From: Flavobacteriales bacterium
Lineage (GTDB): Bacteria; Bacteroidota; Bacteroidia; Flavobacteriales; Crocinitomicaceae
Direction of reading: 5' to 3'
Length of the DNA: 23,791 nucleotides
NCBI GenBank assembly: GCA_947375085.1
Contig: CANCEQ010000020.1
Location: 1-23,791 of the forward strand
Part shown: positions 1-7,088 of the stretch, piece by piece
Position numbering within the stretch: position 1 is the stretch's first letter
Layout: the number at the start of each line of letters is the position of its first letter
Notes under the pieces: generated by a model
What the model was told of the DNA's origin: nothing
The model's database searches: none
The model's input: the letters and a program-made list of their open reading frames with translations, nothing else
Position numbers and translations under genes: made by a program

Positions 1-160
1 AAAAATATCCAGGTTCTTTTTCAAATAAATAACCACAATTGGAACAACATTCATTCATTTTAGGCATTTCCAATTTCAATACATTTCCGATTGAATTAAA
101 AACTATCCCTTTTTCACATTTCGGACATTTACCTTTTCCTAAATATTCTGTAATTTTCAT
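1..160 (-). CDS. DUF983 family protein, N-terminal part (partial)
   Basis: The gene starts at an ATG on the complementary strand at 160 and runs out of the window. The 53 visible codons carry two zinc-ribbon-like cysteine pairs, CPKC at residues 12-15 and CSNC at about 39-42, with the phrase FEKEPGYF after the second pair. This arrangement is typical of flavobacterial DUF983 proteins, which normally continue into two membrane helices; that part is not visible. The function of the family is unknown. It is transcribed divergently from the AraC-type regulator at 266. I found no consensus -7 box in the 105 bp between them. Confidence 0.75.
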   Translation of the reverse strand, partial: MKITEYLGKGKCPKCEKGIVFNSIGNVLKLEMPKMNECCSNCGYLFEKEPGYF

Positions 161-265
161 TTTATTTGATTTTCAATTACAAAAATCAACTATTATATTA
201 AATAACACAATAGTAATTAAAGACATAAAAATGGATTATTAAGACATTTTATATAACTTTATGAA

Positions 266-1144
266 ATGAATAAAATTCCAATTTTAAAAATTAATAAATT
301 CATTTTTGAAAAAAATGACCACGAATTTTACGCAAATAATCTTATAAGTCATTGCCAGGAGTTCCATAACTCTATCGTATTACCTCACAAACATGATTTT
401 TATTTAACCGTTTTGTTTACAGCTGGAACAGGCATTCATGAAATTGATTTTACTTCTTATGATATAACTGAAGGAAGTGTGTTTTTACTCAATCCAGGAC
501 AAACACATCATTGGACACTTTCAGATGATATAGATGGTTATATATTTTTTCATTCTGAGTCTTTTTATGACCTATATTATACCGACAAAAAAGTTTCTCA
601 ATTTCCATTCTTCTATACACGACAAAATACCCCAAAAATACAACTCCCTTCAAGCGAATTAAAAATAGTCAGTGAATACTTCCAAAAAATTACAGATGAA
701 TACACCAATCAACATTTACTCCGTTTTCATAAAATCAGAAGTATTATTGACCTGTTATACATAGACTTAACTCGACTTTACAATCATAAGATCGAAAATG
801 TAAAAACAAAAAATCACTCTTATTTCATAAAACTTTATCAATTAGAAAAATTAATAGATGAACATTTTAAAACGAAAAAATCCCCTCAACAATATGCTGA
901 AAAATTGAATATCAGTACAAAACATTTAAATAGAATTGTTCAAACAATACTCAACAAAACAACTCAAGATTTGATTAGTGAACGAATTATACTTGAAAGT
1001 AAAAGAATGCTAATTAGCTCCAAATTTACTTTATCCAACATCGCATTCGAATTAGGGTATGATGATTATTCTTATTTCACTCGATTTTTCAAAAAGAAAA
1101 ACAATGAAACTCCAAGTCAATTTTTAAAAAAATATCAAAAATAA
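266..1144 (+). CDS. AraC-family transcriptional regulator
   Basis: This is a 292-residue DNA-binding regulator with the usual two-part build. The N-terminal half is a cupin-like sensing domain: LPHKHDFYLTVLF at about 39-51 and a GSVFLLNPGQTHHW segment at about 70-83 are typical of the AraC_binding cupin. The last ~100 residues form a double helix-turn-helix. The second helix-turn-helix is very clear (SNIAFELGYDDYSYFTRFFKK, then ETPSQFLKKY). The effector and targets cannot be read from the sequence. The gene stands alone: it diverges from the DUF983 gene and ends at a terminator shared with the convergent pspC-like gene. A neighbouring gene as target is possible but unproven. A 7/8 match to the -7 consensus (TAACTTTA) lies just before the start. 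Confidence 0.9.
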   Translation: MNKIPILKINKFIFEKNDHEFYANNLISHCQEFHNSIVLPHKHDFYLTVLFTAGTGIHEIDFTSYDITEGSVFLLNPGQTHHWTLSDDIDGYIFFHSESFYDLYYTDKKVSQFPFFYTRQNTPKIQLPSSELKIVSEYFQKITDEYTNQHLLRFHKIRSIIDLLYIDLTRLYNHKIENVKTKNHSYFIKLYQLEKLIDEHFKTKKSPQQYAEKLNISTKHLNRIVQTILNKTTQDLISERIILESKRMLISSKFTLSNIAFELGYDDYSYFTRFFKKKNNETPSQFLKKYQK

Positions 1145-1164
1145 AAGTAACAGCTGTTTAAAAA

Positions 1165-1198
1165 AAAGTCAGCTTACAAATTCATGTAAACTGACTTT
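1165..1198. terminator. Bidirectional hairpin between convergent genes
   Basis: The arms AAAGTCAGCTTAC and GTAAACTGACTTT can form a 13-bp stem with one A·C mismatch (G·U on the other strand) around an 8-nt loop. The hairpin has A's on its left and T's inside the right arm. It sits between the stop codons of the AraC-type gene and the convergent PspC gene, so it could stop transcription from both sides. Confidence 0.7.
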
Positions 1199-1218
1199 CA
1201 TATTAGTTTAAAATTAGA

Positions 1219-2835
1219 TTAATCCCAATGATCATAAGTTCCATTTTTGTATAAGGTTCCCTCCTCTTCATAATAAGGATCATCGACTATTTCATCATCT
1301 ACTTCAGTATCTAATGAAACTAAATGATTAGCTAATCTTACGTGTTTTCCTTTTGGTAACTCAATAATAATTGTCACTTTTTGAAATCTTAATTTATCTT
1401 CTTTTGGATATGAATAATCTGTATCAATAGTCACCAAGCTATCCTTAGCAATTACACTGTGACGAATATGTTTCGCTTTTTCAATAGCCAATTTATGAGT
1501 TAATGCATGTGCACTAAATGATTGATAGACATGGTACAAAGAATCTTTTGACGTTCTATATACTAAATCAATATCTGCATTTTGAATTCTATTCCCTTTG
1601 ATTGAAATAAATCCATCAAAACCAGAACTTTTCACTACAAAACCATTGTTTTTTAATTGAGCATCTACACCTGATTGAATCACTAATTCAGGCGTATAAA
1701 TATCAGCTACTTTTCGCTCTAATTCTCCTTCTATCGCTAATTGACTTCCTGACTTCATACCAAAATAAATACAAACGATTGTCGCAATACATCCACTAGA
1801 AAACAATATGCCTAATAAAATCTTATACCATTTATTTTTAAAATTAAAGACCAATCGAGTCCCCAAAACAAAACAGAATAATACAACAGATAAACCAATC
1901 ACTAAACCTGCCGTCTTCATCCAAAACAAATCGGATGAACTTTCAATAAACAAAGAATTTAAATCTGAAATCGATAAAAAATTACTATCAAAATTAAATG
2001 TTTGAAAATGAGTGTTTACATGTCCATTATGAATGGAAATATCAGTCGTTTTATTGAAATTAAACGGTATAAATTGCTTGTCAAAGAATCCAAAAACCAC
2101 AACTGAAATCAAAATCATCAATCCAACGAAGTAGAAAAATATTCCTGAAGCAACTCGAATAACTGAAGTTAAACTTTTAAAACGATCAGCATATTCTCCA
2201 TCTTGTCGTAATTTATTTGCAAATGATTTCGATTCATCTTTAAAACGTCCAGCTGCTGATTCCACTTCTTCTTTTACTGTATCGATTGTAATTGGCTTAC
2301 CTTGCATTCTCAATCGATCAACTGAAGAAGTAATTTTAGGAGTTACAATCCAAAGGATAATATACAATGGAATACTAAAACCTCCAAAGAAGAATATCAA
2401 CAAGAAAAAAGCACGTACAAATAAAACATCGATATTGAAATAACCAGCTAAGCCACTACAAACACCTGCAATTTTACCATTTTCAACATCTCTAAACAAA
2501 CGCTTACGTGTTTCACTATGATAAACTACATTTTCTGTAGTTGTTTTTTCCTCTTGACCTAAATCAGAACTATCCTCCACAAAATCTTCCGGTTGACCAA
2601 GCGTACTTAATATCCTTTCAATATCAGTCAATTCAACAACTTCCTTTGAACTTTTTAATGATTGAGAACACAATTCGGAAATTCTGTATTCGATATCTTC
2701 GATAATTTCTTTGCTCCCTTTTTCATTTTTTAAACTGTTTTCTAATCTTTTTAAATAAGATCCTAACAATTCATAAGCATCTTCCTCAATTAAAAAATTG
2801 ATGCCTTTAATATTTACTGAAACTGTCTTTTTCAT
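1219..2835 (-). CDS. PspC-domain membrane protein
   Basis: This 538-residue inner-membrane protein belongs to the PspC (phage-shock C) superfamily in the multi-domain form common in Bacteroidota. Residues 1-90 form a soluble, charged N-terminal region with helical predicted content (MKKTVSVNIKG start, DIEYRISELC). The PspC domain is at about 112-170: LFRDVENGKIAGVCSGLAGY is followed by a hydrophobic helix ending in LWIVTPK. Further hydrophobic stretches lie near 230-250, 307-332 and 338-360. The C-terminal ~180 residues look like an extracytoplasmic or soluble beta-rich domain with an acidic tail. The gene starts 5 bp after the padR stop codon, so the two are almost certainly one transcript. 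Known PspC proteins act in envelope-stress sensing; that role here is inferred from the family. Confidence 0.88.
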   Translation of the reverse strand: MKKTVSVNIKGINFLIEEDAYELLGSYLKRLENSLKNEKGSKEIIEDIEYRISELCSQSLKSSKEVVELTDIERILSTLGQPEDFVEDSSDLGQEEKTTTENVVYHSETRKRLFRDVENGKIAGVCSGLAGYFNIDVLFVRAFFLLIFFFGGFSIPLYIILWIVTPKITSSVDRLRMQGKPITIDTVKEEVESAAGRFKDESKSFANKLRQDGEYADRFKSLTSVIRVASGIFFYFVGLMILISVVVFGFFDKQFIPFNFNKTTDISIHNGHVNTHFQTFNFDSNFLSISDLNSLFIESSSDLFWMKTAGLVIGLSVVLFCFVLGTRLVFNFKNKWYKILLGILFSSGCIATIVCIYFGMKSGSQLAIEGELERKVADIYTPELVIQSGVDAQLKNNGFVVKSSGFDGFISIKGNRIQNADIDLVYRTSKDSLYHVYQSFSAHALTHKLAIEKAKHIRHSVIAKDSLVTIDTDYSYPKEDKLRFQKVTIIIELPKGKHVRLANHLVSLDTEVDDEIVDDPYYEEEGTLYKNGTYDHWD

Positions 2836-2840
2836 CTCGA

Positions 2841-3164
2841 TTATTTAATAATAGTGGTTACTGCATTATTTAATTCTCCCCAAGTTTTCTTTAATTCTTC
2901 TAAAAATAATTTCCCTTCTTGTGTCAAAGTAAAATATTTTCTTGGCGGTCCTGAATTTGACTCTTCCCAACGATAAGAAAGTAATTCGAAGTTTTTCAAA
3001 CGTGTTAAAAGCGGATACAAAGTCCCTTCGACCACTATCAACCTCGCCTCTTTCAATGTTTCAAGTATTTCAGATGGATATGCTTCTTTATTCTCTAAAA
3101 TGGAAAGAATACAAAATTCTAAAATCCCTTTTCGCATTTGAGCTTGTGTATTTTCTAAACTCAT
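2841..3164 (-). CDS. PadR-family transcriptional regulator
   Basis: This 107-residue winged-helix repressor is of the short PadR type. The diagnostic PadR segment is present: ILEFCILSILENKEAYPSEILETL (about 14-37), then VVEGTLYPLLTRLKNFELLSY (about 44-64) and GPPRKYFTLTQEGK (about 72-85), the recognition helix and wing. It is the first gene of a two-gene operon with the PspC-domain protein, a pairing seen across Bacteroidota. A TATCTTTG promoter element and a long imperfect palindrome lie just upstream, which suggests autoregulation. The inducing signal is unknown. Confidence 0.92.
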   Translation of the reverse strand: MSLENTQAQMRKGILEFCILSILENKEAYPSEILETLKEARLIVVEGTLYPLLTRLKNFELLSYRWEESNSGPPRKYFTLTQEGKLFLEELKKTWGELNNAVTTIIK

Positions 3165-3180
3165 CTCTTTATATTTTATA

Positions 3181-3188
3181 CAAAGATA
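3181..3188 (-). promoter_or_regulatory. Promoter -7 element of the padR-pspC operon
   Basis: Read on the minus strand this is TATCTTTG, a perfect match to the Bacteroidota -7 consensus TAnnTTTG, 16 bp before the padR start codon. A TTG that could act as the -33 element lies at 3210-3212. Its spacing of 21 bp is slightly longer than the usual 19-20. Confidence 0.6.
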
Positions 3189-3199
3189 TATGTTTTATT

Positions 3200-3224
3200 T
3201 AGTATTATGCAATACATAGTACTA
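3200..3224. promoter_or_regulatory. Imperfect 25-bp palindrome, candidate PadR operator
   Basis: The arms TAGTATTATG and CATAGTACTA flank a 5-nt centre (CAATA) and are inverted repeats matching at 9 of 10 positions. The TATG-N5-CATA core resembles the ATGT/ACAT-type dyads bound by PadR repressors. The palindrome is centred on the candidate -33 TTG of the padR-pspC promoter, where a bound repressor would block the polymerase. The dyad is read directly from the sequence; its assignment to PadR is inferred from its position. Confidence 0.6.
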
Positions 3225-3285
3225 TAATATTTTAATAATACCACAGAAAAACTAAATAACTATCTAAAAATAAAATAATTAACAA

Positions 3286-3305
3286 TCAAACTAAATTAAG
3301 TTTGA
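3286..3305 (-). terminator. Weak hairpin downstream of the divIC-like gene
   Basis: The sequence TCAAACT-AAATTA-AGTTTGA folds into a 7-bp stem with a 6-nt loop. It is followed, in the minus direction, by a T-rich stretch. It lies about 40 bp beyond the stop codon of the division protein gene and may end its transcript. The stem is A+T-rich and the call is tentative. Confidence 0.35.
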
Positions 3306-3343
3306 ATAAAAAAAAGAAAATAAATAAAGGGTTTGAAAGATTT

Positions 3344-3649
3344 TTACTCGTAAGTAACAACAAATATATCTTCGTTATCTCTTTTAAAGAATTTCTCTTC
3401 ACGAGCATATCGTTCCACTTCAGAAGTATATTTAAGTTGTTTTAAAGTAAAACGTGTTTTGGCTAATTTCTTTGAAACCTCAACCTTGGCAGCTTCTAAT
3501 TTTCGAAGTTTTGAAGCATGCCCAACCATTGAAAACAAGTCATTATCATCTAAAAACAAAGCGTAGATTAAAAAAATAGTCCCCGTTAAAATGAACTTAT
3601 TTTTAAAACACACTAAATATTTTTTAATTTTTAAATTTTTCAACCCCAT
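3344..3649 (-). CDS. Septum formation initiator, DivIC/FtsB family
   Basis: This is a 101-residue small bitopic membrane protein. A short basic N-terminus is followed by one membrane helix at about 19-32 (FILTGTIFLIYALF). A coiled-coil-forming charged segment follows (LRKLEAAKVEVSKKLAKTRF, about 48-67), and then the VERYAREEKFF motif characteristic of DivIC/FtsB proteins. In known bacteria this family bridges the divisome complex through its periplasmic coiled coil. The gene is separated from dnaA by a strong terminator and has its own -7 box, so it is transcribed alone. The C-terminal DNEDIFVVTYE resembles other Bacteroidota homologues. Assignment to FtsB rather than DivIC is not possible from the sequence alone. 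Confidence 0.82.
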   Translation of the reverse strand: MGLKNLKIKKYLVCFKNKFILTGTIFLIYALFLDDNDLFSMVGHASKLRKLEAAKVEVSKKLAKTRFTLKQLKYTSEVERYAREEKFFKRDNEDIFVVTYE

Positions 3650-3668
3650 TTACGCTATAATTTCAAAG

Positions 3669-3676
3669 CAAAGATA
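3669..3676 (-). promoter_or_regulatory. Promoter -7 element of the divIC-like gene
   Basis: On the minus strand this reads TATCTTTG, a perfect TAnnTTTG match, 19 bp upstream of the start codon. No TTG is seen at the usual -33 distance. Confidence 0.5.
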
Positions 3677-3774
3677 ATAGGAATCGTAATCGTTCTAAAT
3701 TGAATTATTCAAACTTTTAAAATCGAATTGTTAAAAACAAATTTAAAACCCAAACAATTTTTTCTATTAGTATA

Positions 3775-3806
3775 AAACAAAAAAGTCGGAAGAAATTCTT
3801 CCGACT
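3775..3806 (-). terminator. Rho-independent terminator of dnaA
   Basis: The arms AGTCGGAAGAA and TTCTTCCGACT are perfect 11-bp inverted repeats separated by one base, so in practice the loop takes up several base pairs. In the direction of dnaA they are followed by TTTTTTGTTTT. This is the clearest intrinsic terminator on this side of the window. It begins about 25 bp after the dnaA stop codon. Confidence 0.9.
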
Positions 3807-3830
3807 CAGTGCAGTTAATGTTTTAGCTTT

Positions 3831-5261
3831 TTATTGAATAGTTAACTTTTTCTCTAAATCAGCTAAATATACTTTAAATTGTTTATCCGTTTCTGCAAGA
3901 TTAGTAACCGTTCTACACGCATGAAGCACTGTAGCATGATCTTTTCCTCCACAATGGGCACCAATGTTTGCTAAAGATGATTTTGTCATGCGTTTAGAGA
4001 AATACATTGCAATCTGTCTAGCTTGAACAACTTCTCTTTTACGTGTTTTAGATTTTAAAATATCTAAAGGCAAATCAAAGTAATCACAAACGATTTTTTG
4101 AATATATTCTATAGAAACTTCGCGAGCTGTATTCTTAACAAATTTATCAACCATTTGTTTAGCAAGATCGATAGTAATTGCTTTTTTATTCAATGAAGCT
4201 TGAGCTAATAAAGTATTTAAAGCTCCTTCCATTTCACGAACATTTGTATTAATACTGTACGCTAAATATTCAACAACATCTTTTGGTAACTCAATTCCAT
4301 TACCGTACATTTTTTTCTCTAAAATAGCAATTCTTGTCTCCAATTCTGGAGCACTTAAATCTGCAGACAACCCCCATTTGAAACGAGATAATAATCGTTG
4401 CTCCATTCCTTGCATCTCAACTGGTGGCTTATCTGAAGTTAAGATAATTTGTTTACCATTTTGATGTAAATGATTGAAGATATGGAAAAATACATCTTGT
4501 GTTTTTTCCTTTCCTGAGAAGAATTGAACATCATCAATAATTAACACATCAATCATTTGATAGAAGTGAATAAAATCATTTGTTGATGAATTTTTAATAG
4601 CATCAATAAACTGATGAGCAAACTTTTCAGAAGCTACATACAAAACCGTTTTATTAGGAAACTGATTCTTAATTGAAATACCAATCGCTTGAGCCAAGTG
4701 AGTTTTACCTAAACCAACAGCTCCATATATCAACAAAGGATTAAACGCTGTTCCTCCTGGTTTGTTTGCAACAGCAAAACCAGAAGCTCTCGCCAACCTA
4801 TTACAATCACCTTCAACAAAATTATCAAAAGAATAAGCAGGATTCAAATTAGATTCCACATTTACCTTTTTCAAACCAGGTATAATGAATGGATTTCTAA
4901 TTTGATTCTCATTCATATTCAAAGGCATTGAAACAGGAGAATTTTTCAATTCTTTTTTGTTCAACGCAGGTAACCTTACAGTATAAGGTGTAGAGTTCGT
5001 AGTGTTATTTTCCATAACAATACTATATTCTAAACGCCCCTCAGCACCCAACTCTTTTTGAATCACCTTCTTCAACAACGTAATATAATTCTCTTCTAAC
5101 CACTCATAGAAAAAATGTGACGGCACTTGAATCGTCAATACATTATCTTCTAATCTAATTGGAATAATCGGCTCAAACCAAGTTTTAAAAGCCTGCAAAG
5201 AAATATTATCTTTAATTACTTTCAAACATGCGCCCCACGCGATTTCATGACTGTTACTCAT
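3831..5261 (-). CDS. dnaA: Chromosomal replication initiator protein DnaA
   Basis: This 476-residue DnaA is full length, with all four domains. Domain I is at 1-80 (AWGACLKVIKDNISLQAFKTWF, the DnaB/self-interaction domain), followed by a short variable linker. The AAA+ domain III has Walker A GAVGLGKT at 180-187, Walker B LIIDDVQF at 240-247, and the sensor 2 region around VREMEGAL at 341-348. Domain IV carries the DnaA signature GKDHATVLHACRTV at 439-452, which binds DnaA boxes. The protein unwinds oriC and loads the helicase in an ATP-dependent way, and acts as a transcription factor. The gene is monocistronic: it ends at a strong hairpin and faces a divergent thioesterase operon. dnaN is not adjacent. 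Confidence 0.98.
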   Translation of the reverse strand: MSNSHEIAWGACLKVIKDNISLQAFKTWFEPIIPIRLEDNVLTIQVPSHFFYEWLEENYITLLKKVIQKELGAEGRLEYSIVMENNTTNSTPYTVRLPALNKKELKNSPVSMPLNMNENQIRNPFIIPGLKKVNVESNLNPAYSFDNFVEGDCNRLARASGFAVANKPGGTAFNPLLIYGAVGLGKTHLAQAIGISIKNQFPNKTVLYVASEKFAHQFIDAIKNSSTNDFIHFYQMIDVLIIDDVQFFSGKEKTQDVFFHIFNHLHQNGKQIILTSDKPPVEMQGMEQRLLSRFKWGLSADLSAPELETRIAILEKKMYGNGIELPKDVVEYLAYSINTNVREMEGALNTLLAQASLNKKAITIDLAKQMVDKFVKNTAREVSIEYIQKIVCDYFDLPLDILKSKTRKREVVQARQIAMYFSKRMTKSSLANIGAHCGGKDHATVLHACRTVTNLAETDKQFKVYLADLEKKLTIQ

Positions 5262-5671
5262 TGAACTTAATCTTTATTCGTAAATAGTTATTACTAATAT
5301 ATGTTAAAAACTTTAATTCTACCAAAAACACTGTATTTTAAATAGATTAAGGTCCTTTTTTTTCAGAATACAAATATTTACATAAAAAAGTTTAAAAAAA
5401 AATTGAAAAGGTATTGATTTATAAAAATAATTTACAGTTGTAAAATGAAATTTTAGATGAATTCAATTAAACGCCTGAAAATAAAAGAAGTACTAAAAAA
5501 CACTTTTTAACAAAAAAATGTTGATTTAATTTTTCACTGTTCAAAACCTCTTTTCTTTCGATAAAACATTTAATTTTAATTATTAATTAAAGTTCTATTT
5601 GTTATATTTGGTTGATTCCTATGAATCCAAACACATTAACACTGTCTCAAAAAGTAATAAATTAAATGTAG
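5262..5671. other. 410-bp A+T-rich divergent intergenic region upstream of dnaA
   Basis: This non-coding stretch separates the divergent dnaA and thioesterase genes. It is very A+T-rich and contains long A and T runs. I searched both strands by eye for TTATCCACA-like DnaA boxes and found none, so there is no support for calling it oriC. It must hold the dnaA promoter: a 7/8 match to the -7 box (AAATATTTG on the minus strand, near 5371-5378) is the best candidate. The thioesterase promoter lies at its right end. No small ORF or RNA gene was recognised. Confidence 0.5.
5603..5610 (+). promoter_or_regulatory. Promoter -7 element of the thioesterase operon
   Basis: TATATTTG matches TAnnTTTG exactly and lies 61 bp before the first start codon of the three-gene operon. 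No TTG is found at the right distance upstream. Confidence 0.45.
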
Positions 5672-6106
5672 ATGAAACTAAATTTTTTCCATCAAACTAA
5701 AATCCGTGTTCGTTATGGCGAAACTGACCAAATGGGTTATTGCTATTACGGAAATTACGCTCAATATTTTGAAGTTGGAAGAGTCGAAGCATTACGAGAT
5801 TTAGGAATGAGTTATCGTGCAATGGAAGAAAGTGGAATTATGTTACCCGTTTCGGATTTTCAAGTAAAGTACAAACAACCTGCACTTTATGATGATGAGT
5901 TAACGATTATAACAAAAATAATTGCCTTAGAAGGTTGTCGTTTATTTTTTGAATATGAAATTATAAATGAAAACGAAAAAAGTATTTCAACCGCATCAAC
6001 AACATTGGTATTTGTTTCAAAAGAAAATATGCGTCCGACCCCACCTCCATCTAACTTTATAGAATTGCTACATAAATTTGAAATAATAGAATCCGATGAC
6101 AAGTAA
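5672..6106 (+). CDS. Acyl-CoA thioesterase, YbgC/4HBT hotdog family
   Basis: This is a 144-residue single hotdog-fold protein. The family signature is at about 15-40: YGETDQMGYCYYGNYAQYFE, with the catalytic-type aspartate at D19 and the downstream glutamate at E34 (VGRVEALR follows). Members hydrolyse acyl-CoA or acyl-ACP thioesters in the cytoplasm; the chain specificity cannot be read here. The in-frame codon just before the ATG is a stop (ATG TAG), which fixes the start at 5672. The gene overlaps the next gene by 11 bp, so translation of the two is probably coupled. It opens an operon with a ureohydrolase-family enzyme and a patatin. Confidence 0.88.
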   Translation: MKLNFFHQTKIRVRYGETDQMGYCYYGNYAQYFEVGRVEALRDLGMSYRAMEESGIMLPVSDFQVKYKQPALYDDELTIITKIIALEGCRLFFEYEIINENEKSISTASTTLVFVSKENMRPTPPPSNFIELLHKFEIIESDDK

Positions 6107-7076
6107 ATTCAAGTCTTATAATTTCCAAACATTTGAAATACAAAAACAGAACTCGCTTATTTCTAAAAGGAATGGAGAAACAAAATTGGGTGAACGGTTA
6201 GCTTCTTCTTATTTAAATAATGAAGTTAAATATGTAATTCTTGGGATTTCAGAAGATATTGGACCACAAGCAAACTTAGGGTTAAAAGGTTCTACAACTG
6301 CTTTTAATTCTTTTATAACGCGCTTCTTAAACTGTCAATCAAATCGATTTCTTTTAGGTGAAACTATTTCCGTTTTAGGTGAAATCAAATCCAACATCCA
6401 ATTTGAATCTGTTCAAAAAGCTAGAAATCAAATCGAAGAGCTTGATGATTTTGTAATAGAAATATTAACACCAATTTTAAAAGAAGGAAAAATACCAATT
6501 ATTATTGGCGGTGGTCACAATAATGCCTTTCCTCTTATTAAAGCAAATTCTATACAAAGTAATTCTAAGCTAGATATAATAAATCTTGACCCTCATGCTG
6601 ACTGTAGAGCACTAGAAGGTCGACACAGCGGAAACCCATTTTCATACGCCAAAGAATTAGGTTTTTTAAATCACTATACAGTTCTAGGTCTTCACCAGCA
6701 ATACAACAGTGAAGCCATTTACAACTATTTAGATAATCATAAATTTGATTATAGTTTTTTTGAAGATTATCTTGATTCAAATACAAACTTCATTGAAGAC
6801 ATTAATAAATTTATTCAAAAAAGCACGCAACGAATTGGAATCGAATTAGATTTAGATAGTATAAAAATGATCCCTTCATCCGCTTTCACATCATCAGGCT
6901 TTACAATTGAAGAAGCAAGAATTTACATTCGTCAATTAGCTAAAGTAAAAAATTGTGCCTATCTTCATTTTCCTGAAGGTGCACCAATTTCAGAAATTGA
7001 TGAAAAAGTAGTAGGAAAAATGCTATCCTATCTCGTAACTGATTTTATCAAAATAAACTCATCTTCAATAAATTAA
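6096..7076 (+). CDS. Arginase/formimidoylglutamase-family ureohydrolase
   Basis: This 326-residue enzyme is of the binuclear-manganese ureohydrolase superfamily. All the metal ligands can be seen: H141 in GGGHNNAF, D165/H167/D169 in DPHADCR, and D252/D254 in ELDLDS. The RHSGNPFSYA segment after the DPHAD motif matches the family's guanidino/formimino substrate loop. Bacteroidota homologues are usually called formimidoylglutamase (HutG), which releases formamide from N-formimino-glutamate in histidine breakdown. No hutH, hutU or hutI gene is nearby, so the substrate is uncertain; arginase or agmatinase activity is possible. The start overlaps the thioesterase stop, and the stop is 12 bp before the patatin start. 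Confidence 0.83.
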   Translation: MTSKFKSYNFQTFEIQKQNSLISKRNGETKLGERLASSYLNNEVKYVILGISEDIGPQANLGLKGSTTAFNSFITRFLNCQSNRFLLGETISVLGEIKSNIQFESVQKARNQIEELDDFVIEILTPILKEGKIPIIIGGGHNNAFPLIKANSIQSNSKLDIINLDPHADCRALEGRHSGNPFSYAKELGFLNHYTVLGLHQQYNSEAIYNYLDNHKFDYSFFEDYLDSNTNFIEDINKFIQKSTQRIGIELDLDSIKMIPSSAFTSSGFTIEEARIYIRQLAKVKNCAYLHFPEGAPISEIDEKVVGKMLSYLVTDFIKINSSSIN

Positions 7077-7088
7077 TAAAATAAATTA

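Noticed and set aside
39..242. Plus-strand frame of 67 codons
   Set aside because: It is the antisense of the DUF983 coding sequence, whose cysteine motifs are clearly meaningful; the plus-strand peptide shows no recognisable feature.
1808..2005. Plus-strand frame inside the pspC-like gene, and similar frames opposite padR, dnaN-free dnaA flank genes, ureohydrolase, cyclase and ispH
   Set aside because: All lie antisense to well-supported genes and show no family motif.
5262..5671. oriC next to dnaA
   Set aside because: A+T-rich composition is not enough; no DnaA-box cluster was found on either strand.
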